Below the pieces are notes generated by a model. The model had not been told where the DNA came from and made no database searches. It saw only the letters and a program-made list of their open reading frames with translations. Below, piece after piece: positions 49,370-57,344 of a stretch of DNA of 64,000 bases (position 1 is its first letter; each line of letters begins with the position of its first letter). Location of the stretch: assembly GCF_018919175.1 (NCBI RefSeq), contig NZ_JAHLQL010000008.1, forward strand, positions 1 through 64,000, read 5' to 3'. The stretch comes from Clostridium simiarum. Its GTDB lineage: Bacteria > Bacillota > Clostridia > Clostridiales > Clostridiaceae. The position numbers and the translations under genes were made by a program.

Positions 49370-50329
49370 TTAGTTCACCGCCTTTATTCTAGGATCTACT
49401 ACCCCGTATAAGATATCTGCTATAAGATTTCCTAAAATAAGCATTAAAGCTGATATCATAGTTATAGCCATTATTAAGGGATAGTCAAAGCTAAATATAG
49501 CATTTATACCAAGTCTACCCATACCAGGCCAACCAAAAATGGTTTCTGTAATAAAAGCACCTGCAATAAGATTAGGTAAGGACATACCTATTATAGTTAT
49601 TATGGGTAAAAGGGTGTTTTTTAGAATATGAGTACCGAAAACTTTTTTAGAGCTGACACCTTTTCCTATAGCAGTTCTTACATAGTCTTCTTTCATTTCC
49701 GTTATTGCCTTACTTCTTATGTATCTAGTTATGACAGCAAAGTTTTGAAAACTTAGCACTGTAGCAGGCATTATGGTATGTTTAATTACATCTAAAGTAG
49801 AGTCTACTCCAATGGTATGCATACCTACGCTAGGCAAAAGTCTAAGCTGCTGTGAAAATATAACTATGAGTATCATGGCAAACCAGAAAGAAGGTATAGA
49901 GATACCTATATAACTGATTACTGAAATAACATTATCTATCCATTTATTTTTATTATAAGCAGAAATTAAGCCGAAAATAATTCCAAAGATTATGGCTGTT
50001 ATTAAAGAGGTACCCATAAGCAGCAAAGTTGCAGGTATTCTCTCTTTTATTTGAGCAGCCACAGGTCTATAGTTTATAAGTGAGTATCCAAAGTCACCTT
50101 TTAAAACATTTTTAAGCCACATTGCATACTGTACAGGAAGAGGCTTATCAAGGCCTAGATTTTGTCTTACCCTTTCCACATCTTCTGCGCTCATATTTGG
50201 AGTAACATAGGATCTAACAGGGTCCCCAGGAGCCATTTTAATAAGAATAAAAGATAATATTGATATAAATATTAACATTGGAATAGCTTGAAGGATCCTT
50301 TTTAATATATATCGTGCCAATTTATTCAC
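49370..50329 (-). CDS. oppB: Peptide ABC transporter permease, OppB/DppB type
   Basis: A 319-aa permease with LARYILKRILQAIPMLIFIS at the N-terminus, the PGDPVRSYVTPNMSAEDV loop, and the EAA-like loop YVRTAIGKGVSSKKVFGTHI. It is partner of OppC. A ribosome binding site TGAGGTG lies before the start on the minus strand. It is in the operon oppA-oppB-oppC. Confidence 0.95.
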   Translation of the reverse strand: MNKLARYILKRILQAIPMLIFISILSFILIKMAPGDPVRSYVTPNMSAEDVERVRQNLGLDKPLPVQYAMWLKNVLKGDFGYSLINYRPVAAQIKERIPATLLLMGTSLITAIIFGIIFGLISAYNKNKWIDNVISVISYIGISIPSFWFAMILIVIFSQQLRLLPSVGMHTIGVDSTLDVIKHTIMPATVLSFQNFAVITRYIRSKAITEMKEDYVRTAIGKGVSSKKVFGTHILKNTLLPIITIIGMSLPNLIAGAFITETIFGWPGMGRLGINAIFSFDYPLIMAITMISALMLILGNLIADILYGVVDPRIKAVN

Positions 50330-50410
50330 CTCAGAATTTTAAATTTAATATAAAGAAAATTAAAGGGAAGCCAATACGGTTTCCCTCTAATATATAATAA
50401 ATGAAATTAA

Positions 50411-51988
50411 TTACTTTTGATAAAGTTTAGATAGATCCCTGAACATAAATATTGGTGCTGGCTCAGCTTCTTCCACTCCACCAAATTTATTATCAATAGC
50501 TACTATAGATTTAGGGAATACTATTGGATATAAAGACATATCATCAGCAATGGTCTTTTGAACTTCTTTATATATTTCATCCCTTTTTTTGTCATTAGTT
50601 TCAACTGCACCTTTAGCCCATAGAGCATCAAGATCTTTATTGCTGTAATTCATAAAGTTATTAGGGTTTCCTGTTAAAAATAGAGGTTTATATCCATCTG
50701 GGTCAACACCCATTACAAAACCATTAAACCCTAAGTCAAAATCCTTATTATTTTTAGCATCTACAAGCTTTTGTATAAATGCATTTCTTTCCATACCCAT
50801 AAGCTCTACATTTATGCCTACATCCTTAAGACGTTGTTGAACTATTAAAGATTGAGCTTCTTGTTCTTTACTTCCATTAGTATAAGCTAGTTTTAAATCT
50901 AAGGAAGTGATGCCTGCTTTATTTAAAAGTTCTTTAGCCTTTTCTACATTGAAATCATACTTTTCTACACCATTATTATCATGATATAAAGTACCTGGAG
51001 TAAATACAGTATTAGCTTTGTCACCGTATTCTGTAGAAGTATATGCACCTTTTATTAATTCTTCTTTATCTAAAGCATAAGCAATAGCTTGTCTTACTTC
51101 TTTTATCTTTAAAGCATCATTATTTTGGTTTATAACCATGTTATTTAACATATTTTCACTAAAAGTTATTACATTAAGCTTATCTTTAAACTTGTCTACA
51201 TCTTTAGCTGATATGTATTTAGCAGATATTTCACCTGTAGTTAAAGCTGAATTTGCAGTGTTAGCATCAGGTATAATTCTATAAACCACAGTTTCAAGAT
51301 GAGGTTTTCCTCTAAAATAATCCTCATTTCTAACTAAAGTAACACTTTCACCTTTAGTAGCTTCCTTATATTTGTAAGGACCAGATCCTATAGGATTATC
51401 ATTTTTTGTACTCTTAGCTATGTTTTCTTCACCTTCAAATATGTGCTTAGGTATTGGTGTAAGTCTAGCTATAGAAGACTTAAAGGTAGCAGTAACTTCT
51501 GGTAGCTTAAACTCTACTGTAGTATCATCAACTTTTTTATATTCAATAGGTTTATCATTAATAACTAAATAGTCTCTAAGCAAACTGTTTTCTTTTTTAT
51601 CTAATATCTTATCTAGAGTAAATATCATATCATCTGAAGTTAATGGCTTTCCATCATGCCACTTAAGATCTTTTTTAAGCTTTAATGTATATGTCAAAAA
51701 GTCACTTGAACTTTCAAAGCTATCTGCAAGATAAAAATCAGTTTTTTCTCCATTCATTACGAATAATGGAGAAAAGAGTGCATTATTAATTGTCATAGTA
51801 ACCCTGTCGTTCCCATATAAAGGGTTTAAAACGTTAGGGTCACCACCAGCTTGGAATATAATGGTTCCACCATCTTTTATACCTTTATCTGTTGAAGCGC
51901 CTGGATTAGCATCTTTTTTAGTACCGCAAGCAGTAACTAGAATCATTGAAGCTGCCATTATAGCCGCCAACAATTTTTTTGCTTTCAT
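50411..51988 (-). CDS. oppA: Peptide-binding lipoprotein, OppA/DppA type
   Basis: The 525-aa family 5 solute-binding lipoprotein has a signal peptide ending in a lipobox (SMILVTACGTKK, Cys21). It shows the family motifs LKKDLKWHDGKPLTSDDMIF and NPIGSGPYKYKEATKGESVT. Ligands are usually peptides, sometimes nickel or opines; the ligand is not certain. It is first gene of the operon, separated by 81 bases from oppB. AGGAGG lies before its start. Confidence 0.93.
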   Translation of the reverse strand: MKAKKLLAAIMAASMILVTACGTKKDANPGASTDKGIKDGGTIIFQAGGDPNVLNPLYGNDRVTMTINNALFSPLFVMNGEKTDFYLADSFESSSDFLTYTLKLKKDLKWHDGKPLTSDDMIFTLDKILDKKENSLLRDYLVINDKPIEYKKVDDTTVEFKLPEVTATFKSSIARLTPIPKHIFEGEENIAKSTKNDNPIGSGPYKYKEATKGESVTLVRNEDYFRGKPHLETVVYRIIPDANTANSALTTGEISAKYISAKDVDKFKDKLNVITFSENMLNNMVINQNNDALKIKEVRQAIAYALDKEELIKGAYTSTEYGDKANTVFTPGTLYHDNNGVEKYDFNVEKAKELLNKAGITSLDLKLAYTNGSKEQEAQSLIVQQRLKDVGINVELMGMERNAFIQKLVDAKNNKDFDLGFNGFVMGVDPDGYKPLFLTGNPNNFMNYSNKDLDALWAKGAVETNDKKRDEIYKEVQKTIADDMSLYPIVFPKSIVAIDNKFGGVEEAEPAPIFMFRDLSKLYQK

Positions 51989-52070
51989 TAAAAAACCTCC
52001 TAAACAATAGTTTGGATTTTATATTATATTTCTACAAAAAATTATAGCATTTTTAATGCATTACACTCCA

Positions 52071-52116
52071 ATAGATAATAACTATTAATAAAAGATTATT
52101 AATAGTTATTATCTAT
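52071..52116. repeat. 20-bp perfect inverted repeat
   Basis: ATAGATAATAACTATTAATA and its exact reverse complement are separated by 6 bases. It is entirely AT-rich with no T run behind. It lies upstream of oppA and may be a regulatory palindrome or a mobile-element footprint. Confidence 0.65.
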
Positions 52117-52264
52117 GTAAACGAATATCCATGGAAGGAAATACGGGGGTTTTAGCTACATAGGGAATGTATTTATCTATCTATCACTACCGTTACTAAT
52201 GATCTATGTTTTATTAAAATTGGATATATTAAGCTTTAAACTTTAGTGAGTTATAGTAATTATG

Positions 52265-52360
52265 CTATCCATAAGCACTACTACACACTGTTATAAATTC
52301 TTATAAGGTTCAGATATAGAGAGAACTTCTCATAAGCAAACTCCATCTGAGCCTAAGAAG
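52265..52360 (-). repeat. Structured intergenic repeat, copy B
   Basis: The reverse complement reads CTTAGGCTCAGATGGAGTTT, then GCTTATGAG, then TATCTGAACCTTATAAGAA. This matches copy A at 1381-1475 in order and spacing, with scattered changes. Stem pairs AGGCTCAGAT and ATCTGAACCT are kept by compensating or G-T changes, which suggests an RNA structure. Confidence 0.55.
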
Positions 52361-52498
52361 TATTTCATAGATTATAAAAGTAATTATAGGAAGCTATACA
52401 TTTTCTCCTAAGTATTGCTATGTGGATAATAATTAAAAAATTTATAGTGAAACTATTAATCAAAACACATATGTAATGTATGAAAGGAGTTGGTAAAC

Positions 52499-52726
52499 AT
52501 GGCAATAACAAAAAACTTAATTAAAAATGCAGTGGTGATGAAGTACAACACAGGGATGGTGGACGAAAAAGGAAAGGATATAGTAAAAACTTATAGACTT
52601 TCAAACATTAAACCCGAGGCAACAGAAGAAGAAATATTAGCAATGTGTAAAGACTTCAATAAGGTTTTAAAACATTCTGTGCATATGCTTCTTAGGGAAT
52701 ATCAAGAAAACATTAAGGAATCTTAA
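52499..52726 (+). CDS. DUF1659-like small protein
   Basis: The 75-aa protein resembles the DUF1659 family (TYRLSNIKPEATEEEILAMC). It forms a pair with the DUF2922 gene downstream, a pairing seen often in clostridia and bacilli. There is no membrane segment. The start at 52499 lies 9 bases behind AAGGAG; an upstream TTG overlaps that site. The function is unknown. Confidence 0.8.
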   Translation: MAITKNLIKNAVVMKYNTGMVDEKGKDIVKTYRLSNIKPEATEEEILAMCKDFNKVLKHSVHMLLREYQENIKES

Positions 52727-52827
52727 GCAGAGAACCAAGGTCTATGATCTTGTGTGAATTGGTTAAGCAGGTACCCAAATCTATGATTTAAAAACAACAA
52801 AAATATTATTTATGGAGGGGTTTAAAG

Positions 52828-53052
52828 ATGGAGAATAATAAAATTCTTGTAATGAATTTTATCAGCAAGGAAGGTACTAAATCTAGTGTAAAGGTTGAGC
52901 ATGTGAGAGAAGATTTAATGAGGGAAGATGTAGTAGAATTAATGGACAACATAATTTCTAAAGGTTTAATAACCTCAAAGGGAGGACAACTAATGTTTAA
53001 GGATTCAGCAGAAATAATAGAAAGAGGATCTTCAAAGATAGATTTGAAATAA
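52828..53052 (+). CDS. DUF2922-like small protein
   Basis: The 74-aa protein with ILVMNFISKEGTKSSVKVEH and VELMDNIISKGLITSKGGQL fits the DUF2922 family. It is second gene of the DUF1659-DUF2922 pair, 101 bases downstream, with GGAGGGG before the ATG. The function is unknown. Confidence 0.82.
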   Translation: MENNKILVMNFISKEGTKSSVKVEHVREDLMREDVVELMDNIISKGLITSKGGQLMFKDSAEIIERGSSKIDLK

Positions 53053-53053
53053 G

Positions 53054-53083
53054 AAAAAGCGACTGAAAGGTCGCTTTTTTTAA
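53054..53083 (+). terminator. Terminator of the DUF1659/DUF2922 pair
   Basis: AAAAGCGAC pairs with GTCGCTTTT around TGAAAG, followed by more Ts. It isolates this unit from the cobalamin-controlled operon. Confidence 0.92.
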
Positions 53084-53138
53084 TTGTACTTTCTCAAGGT
53101 ATTGACTTAAAAACAAAAATTATAATATAATGAAAGAT

Positions 53139-53167
53139 TTGACAAAACATAAAAAAATATATATTAT
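53139..53167 (+). promoter_or_regulatory. Promoter of the cobalamin-controlled operon
   Basis: TTGACA (53139-53144) and TATTAT (53162-53167) are spaced by exactly 17 bp and lie 23 bases before the riboswitch. Confidence 0.8.
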
Positions 53168-53189
53168 ATATGTGTAAACGATATATGAT

Positions 53190-53352
53190 ATTTTATGGTT
53201 GCATATGCAATAACAGGGAATGAGGTTAGAATCCTCAACAGCCCCCGCTACTGTAATAGCTACGAAACTCTATTAAAGTCATTAAGATTAGTTCTTGAGA
53301 AGACTAAGAGGATTAGGCTGGAAGCTATAAGTCAGGAGACCTACCATAAAAT
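53190..53352 (+). promoter_or_regulatory. Cobalamin riboswitch
   Basis: P1 is ATTTTATGG (53190-53198) with CCATAAAAT (53344-53352). Inside are the hallmark pieces ACAGGGAATGAGGTT, the B12-box region AGCCCCCGCTACTGTAA, and AGTCAGGAGACCTACC. This is the classic class I aptamer for adenosylcobalamin-type corrinoids. It precedes the transcobalamin-like/ECF operon and implies repression when B12 is plentiful. Confidence 0.96.
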
Positions 53353-53442
53353 AAGAGCGTAGGATTTCGGCGGGAAATTAATGCGATAAATATGCAAGGC
53401 TACTCTTTCTAAATTGAGTATTCTATGTATTATTAAGTGCTT

Positions 53443-53468
53443 AAAGTCCTAGAAATAGGGCTTTTTTT
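53443..53468 (+). terminator. Riboswitch-controlled terminator
   Basis: AAAGTCCTA pairs with TAGGGCTTT (one T-G pair) around GAAA, followed by TTTTATTT. It is placed 90 bases after the aptamer and well before the first gene, which fits control by transcription termination. Confidence 0.85.
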
Positions 53469-53596
53469 ATTTGTATTTTTACATAATAAAATTAAAAATA
53501 TATAGAAGAAAATGGGTATTAGAACGAGTAGGCATGAGATAAAATTTAAAATTATATCTAAAGCTTAGAATCACTTAATATAAGGGGGGATGTATA

Positions 53597-53743
53597 GTGA
53601 ATGAAAAAAGCTACCAACTAAATGAAAAGGAGGAAAAATTACTAAAGATCATCAAAGAAGTAGGCTTTGGTGAGATAAAAGTTATTGTACAAGATGGACT
53701 ACCTATTAGGATTGAAGAAGTAAGAAAGTCAATTAAACTTTAA
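53597..53743 (+). CDS. DUF2292-like small protein (YezD type)
   Basis: This 48-aa protein starts at GTG behind AAGGGGGG. It has the DUF2292 pattern LLKIIKEVGFGEIKVIVQDG followed by LPIRIEEVRKSIKL. Such tiny proteins occur near nutrient and sulfur uptake genes; their function is unknown. It is first gene behind the cobalamin riboswitch, so it belongs to the B12 regulon. Confidence 0.78.
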   Translation: MNEKSYQLNEKEEKLLKIIKEVGFGEIKVIVQDGLPIRIEEVRKSIKL

Positions 53744-53852
53744 AAGAAAGATATTGTACTGACCAGAAAACTGGAGGTGCTGTTAGAAAATTAATAGTTT
53801 ATATGAGCTGTTAATTAAATCAAAGCAGTAGAAAGTAAAGGTGGGTATGGTT

Positions 53853-56588
53853 ATGAAAAGACAAAATTCAACATTTAAGAAGATGCTGAGTTTATTACTA
53901 GTTATGTTCATGTTTTTTGGAGTTGCAGCTAATGCAATTTCTATGCCATTTAGGAAGGCTAACAAATCAGAGCCAAAGGGGTATGTAACAGTATCCATGG
54001 AAAAATTCACGTTGGGACTTGGTTATATAATAGAGCCAGTGAGGGTACCTATATATGAGGGGACCAAGGTATCTGAGATAATTACTAACTTGATAGGTGA
54101 AGGAAATTATCGTAAAACAGGAACAATAGAGGAAGGGTTTTATCTTGCCCATGTAAAGGATAATGATAGAAGAGAAGCTAATGTACCTGAATATATATTA
54201 AATGAATGTGGAGATGTGGACTCAGGCAGAGCAGAAGAGGATTGGCTGGGTGAATTTGACTATACTACTATGTCTGGCTGGATGTATTCTGTAAACAATA
54301 AGTTCCCTAATTTCGGTGCTGCTGCATATTATCCAGAAGATGGGGATGTTATTAGGTGGCAGTTTACTGTTTATGGTTATGGTAAGGATCTTGGTGGAGG
54401 CTTTGAAGGTGATGAAACTTCAGGTTCCTTTGAAGGCACATACAAACCTATAGCTAATAAGACTGCCCTTACTGCAAAATTAGCAGAAATTAATAGTTCT
54501 AACGATAAATCTATGATTCTTTCAAAAGATGGTGTACAAGCAGCCTATGATAAAGCCTACAAAGTAATTCAAGTTGTAGATGCACCACAAGAAAGCGTAG
54601 ATAATGCATTAAATTTTCTTAACAAGGCAATTGATGCAAGTAACTCATCTAATCCAGTTAATCCGGCTAATCCAGGGGACAAAGGCAATCCGGAGGAACC
54701 AAGCAACCCAACTAAACCAAGTATAAATTTAATTCAGCCAAATCCAAGTGTAAAAGAAGCCATAAATGAAACTGCCGCTTTAATGTATGGAAATACACCA
54801 AATCCTAAGATTGGAACTCTTGCTGGAGAGTGGACAGTGCTTTCCCTAGCCAGGGCAGGATACAATGTACCAGAGAGTTACTATGAAAAATATTATACTA
54901 ATATTGAAAATGAGTTAAAGGAAAAAAACGGGGTACTCCATAAGGTTAAGTATACTGAGTATTCAAGGCTTATATTAGCTCTTACAGCTATAGGTAAAGA
55001 TGTGACAAATGTTGGAGGATATAATTTACTTGAAAAGTTAGCAGATTTTAATACAGTTATAAGACAAGGGATAAATGGCCCTATATTCGCACTAATTGCA
55101 TTGGATACTAATAACTATGAAATACCCATAGTTGAAGGTGTAAAAGTTCAAACCACTAGAGACATACTTATAGATTATATATTAGATAAAGAAATAACAG
55201 ATAAAGATGGTGTAGTTGGTGGTTGGGCACTATCAGGTAAGGTTCCAGATCCAGATATAACTGCAATGGCGCTACAGTCTTTAGCTAAATATAAGAATAA
55301 TGAAAAGGTTAAGCCTTATATTAATAGAGCAGTTCAGGTTTTAGCTGATATTCAGAAAGATACTGGTGGTTACTCAAGTTGGGGATCAATAAATAGTGAG
55401 AGTGTAGCACAAGTTATAGTAGCGTTAACATCACTTGGTATAGATCCGGCAAAGGACACTAGATTTATCAAGGGAGAAGGAAACTGGCTCATTTCTGCCA
55501 TTATGGAATTTTACGTTAAAGGTGGAGGATTCAAACACGTATTGGATCAAGAATTAAATGGTATGGCAACAGATCAAGGTATGTATGCCTTAGTTGCGTA
55601 TGATAGATTTGTAGATGGGAAATCTTCTCTTTATGATATGACAGATGTTGGAATGGTTGAAGACCTTGAAGGTAGGGCAATAATATCAGTACCTGAGAGT
55701 ATTAACGGAAATAAAGAAACAGAGTTTAAGATGCAAGTTAAGGTTGGAAGCTGGCCAGAAGGAAACTTTAAGCTATTAGATAGCATTATAAGCATTCCAA
55801 ATGAAATCGAAATTACTGAAATTACCATGAGTGATAATATGGGTGGAGGGCTTCCTGATTTTGGTGTAGAAAATGGTAAGCTACGCATTGTATATACTAA
55901 TACTGAGCTTAAAGACATATCCTTTAATGCAACAGAGTTTCCAGCTGAAGTAATAACAATTACAGCTAAATTAACTGAAGATCTTGAAAAGGATACTAAA
56001 TTACCAGTTAGAATTAATAGCCTTACATTAAAAGCTAGTTCAGATTCTTCTACAACTCATGAAATTGATGTAAGTAGATCAGAAACCAATATAATAATTG
56101 GAGAACAAATAACGGCAAAGGCAAGAATTCTTTATAAAGGTGATGGAGTAGATCTTATTCCAGGAAGCAAGTCAGCTGTAGCAGTAGAATTTACTAATCT
56201 AACAAAAACCCCTCATATTATCTTAAATGATGATACTACGATGCACTACTCAGAGGAAATAACAAATAAAACAGGAGTTGCAACTTATATTGCTTTAATT
56301 GATACAACTGTAGCATTAGATGGATTAAAAGATATAAGTAAGTATAATATAAGCAATAAAAAGAAGGCAAGGTACCTTAAGTTTGGAGATTCAAATGGTG
56401 ATAATGTTGTAAATGCACAAGATGCTTTAAATACTTTATCAGGATGGTTACGTAAGAGCCAAGCTCCAGATGATGATGGAATACTTGCCATGAACGTTAC
56501 TGGAGATTCAAGGATTGATACTTACGATGTACTTGGTATTATGGAGCGTTATGTAAATGGAAGTGAATATAAGGTTATAAGTAAATAA
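53853..56588 (+). CDS. Secreted transcobalamin-like protein with toroid and dockerin
   Basis: This 911-aa multidomain protein has, in order: signal peptide 1-30 (KKMLSLLLVMFMFFGVAANA); DUF4430/transcobalamin-like beta domain ~44-185 (SGWMYSVNNKFPNFGAAAYY, PEDGDVIRWQF); a FIVAR-like helical bundle ~200-262; a Pro/Asn linker ~265-292; an alpha/alpha toroid ~297-590 of the prenyltransferase/intrinsic-factor fold (GGWALSGKVPDPDITAMALQ, GGYSSWGSINSESVAQVIVA); beta-sandwich regions ~605-835, the first cohesin-like; and a type I dockerin 843-905 (GDSNGDNVVNAQDAL, NVTGDSRIDTYDV). In animals toroid plus beta domain together bind B12. Here the beta domain precedes the toroid. The start at 53853 is chosen for AAAGGTGG spacing. 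Confidence 0.9.
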   Translation: MKRQNSTFKKMLSLLLVMFMFFGVAANAISMPFRKANKSEPKGYVTVSMEKFTLGLGYIIEPVRVPIYEGTKVSEIITNLIGEGNYRKTGTIEEGFYLAHVKDNDRREANVPEYILNECGDVDSGRAEEDWLGEFDYTTMSGWMYSVNNKFPNFGAAAYYPEDGDVIRWQFTVYGYGKDLGGGFEGDETSGSFEGTYKPIANKTALTAKLAEINSSNDKSMILSKDGVQAAYDKAYKVIQVVDAPQESVDNALNFLNKAIDASNSSNPVNPANPGDKGNPEEPSNPTKPSINLIQPNPSVKEAINETAALMYGNTPNPKIGTLAGEWTVLSLARAGYNVPESYYEKYYTNIENELKEKNGVLHKVKYTEYSRLILALTAIGKDVTNVGGYNLLEKLADFNTVIRQGINGPIFALIALDTNNYEIPIVEGVKVQTTRDILIDYILDKEITDKDGVVGGWALSGKVPDPDITAMALQSLAKYKNNEKVKPYINRAVQVLADIQKDTGGYSSWGSINSESVAQVIVALTSLGIDPAKDTRFIKGEGNWLISAIMEFYVKGGGFKHVLDQELNGMATDQGMYALVAYDRFVDGKSSLYDMTDVGMVEDLEGRAIISVPESINGNKETEFKMQVKVGSWPEGNFKLLDSIISIPNEIEITEITMSDNMGGGLPDFGVENGKLRIVYTNTELKDISFNATEFPAEVITITAKLTEDLEKDTKLPVRINSLTLKASSDSSTTHEIDVSRSETNIIIGEQITAKARILYKGDGVDLIPGSKSAVAVEFTNLTKTPHIILNDDTTMHYSEEITNKTGVATYIALIDTTVALDGLKDISKYNISNKKKARYLKFGDSNGDNVVNAQDALNTLSGWLRKSQAPDDDGILAMNVTGDSRIDTYDVLGIMERYVNGSEYKVISK

Positions 56589-56638
56589 ACCTATATAAAA
56601 GGTGTAGGTAAAGTTTAATAACCTGATAGATATATAAG

Positions 56639-56668
56639 GCAACCTATAGGAGTTTTCCTATAGGTTGC
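56639..56668 (+). terminator. Intercistronic 13-bp hairpin
   Basis: GCAACCTATAGGA pairs perfectly with TCCTATAGGTTGC around GTTT, with no T run. It lies between the secreted binder and the cohesin gene. It probably stabilises the upstream mRNA or lowers expression of the downstream genes relative to the binder. Confidence 0.7.
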
Positions 56669-56690
56669 ATCTAAGGTTTAGGAGGGTTTT

Positions 56691-57326
56691 ATGCTAGACA
56701 AAATTAAAAACATGTCTAAGAAACAAAAAATAATTGGAGTATCTATAGGAGTAATTGTTTTAGCCTTAATTTCTTTTTTGATCTTTAAGCTTTTATGGGT
56801 AATAAAAACTCCAACCCTTACTCTAGTTCCAACAGGGCCCCTAGAAGTTTCTAATAGGGATGAGTTCACTGTAGATGTGATCTTATCCGACTTGCCTAAA
56901 AACATATATCCAGCTGCAAGTGTAACCATTGGGTTTGATAAAAATAAACTTGAGTTTACAGGAACGAAGCTTGGAACTATGATGACCCATGGAAATACCA
57001 CAATAGATAAAAATTCTTTTGACATTCCTTTGTGGGCATGTAATGTGGAAAAGGCAAATCAAATAGGTCAAATAAATACTATGTACTTAGATATGACTGC
57101 AGGAAAATATTCTTACTCCAATGAAGGTTTTGATAATAAGTCAAAGAATGTGGTACTTAGATTAGGATTTAAATTAAAAGATAGTGTAGTAAAAGGTGAG
57201 GTGTACAATCTTACTATTCATGATGCAGTAATTGCTACTGTAAATGGAGATAAAGAGAGGACTAGCCTTGCTACAAATCAAAATACATTAAGAGCTAAAA
57301 GTTCTAAAATAGTAATTCAAAAATAG
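56691..57326 (+). CDS. Membrane-anchored cohesin protein
   Basis: The 211-aa protein has a single N-terminal membrane segment (residues ~13-37, QKIIGVSIGVIVLALISFLI). One extracellular cohesin-type beta-sandwich follows (~42-208), with the family pattern NRDEFTVDVILSDLPKNIYP, AASVTIGFDKNKLEFTG and a late VVLRLGFKLKDSVVKGE strand. Cohesins bind dockerins through calcium-dependent contacts. The protein encoded just upstream ends in a dockerin, so this is its likely membrane anchor. AGGAGG lies before the ATG. The other cellulosome parts are absent. Confidence 0.85.
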   Translation: MLDKIKNMSKKQKIIGVSIGVIVLALISFLIFKLLWVIKTPTLTLVPTGPLEVSNRDEFTVDVILSDLPKNIYPAASVTIGFDKNKLEFTGTKLGTMMTHGNTTIDKNSFDIPLWACNVEKANQIGQINTMYLDMTAGKYSYSNEGFDNKSKNVVLRLGFKLKDSVVKGEVYNLTIHDAVIATVNGDKERTSLATNQNTLRAKSSKIVIQK

Positions 57327-57344
57327 GTTTAAGGAGGATATCTT

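Larger units (their letters stand above)
51989..52498. other. 510-bp gene-free region
   Basis: It holds the oppA promoter side, a 20-bp-stem hairpin (52071-52116) and repeat copy B (about 52265-52360). No gene is supported. Confidence 0.5.

Noticed and set aside
53853..57326. A cellulosome cluster
   Set aside because: Cohesin and dockerin are present, but there are no cellulases, scaffoldin repeats or carbohydrate-binding modules, and the operon is under a cobalamin riboswitch.
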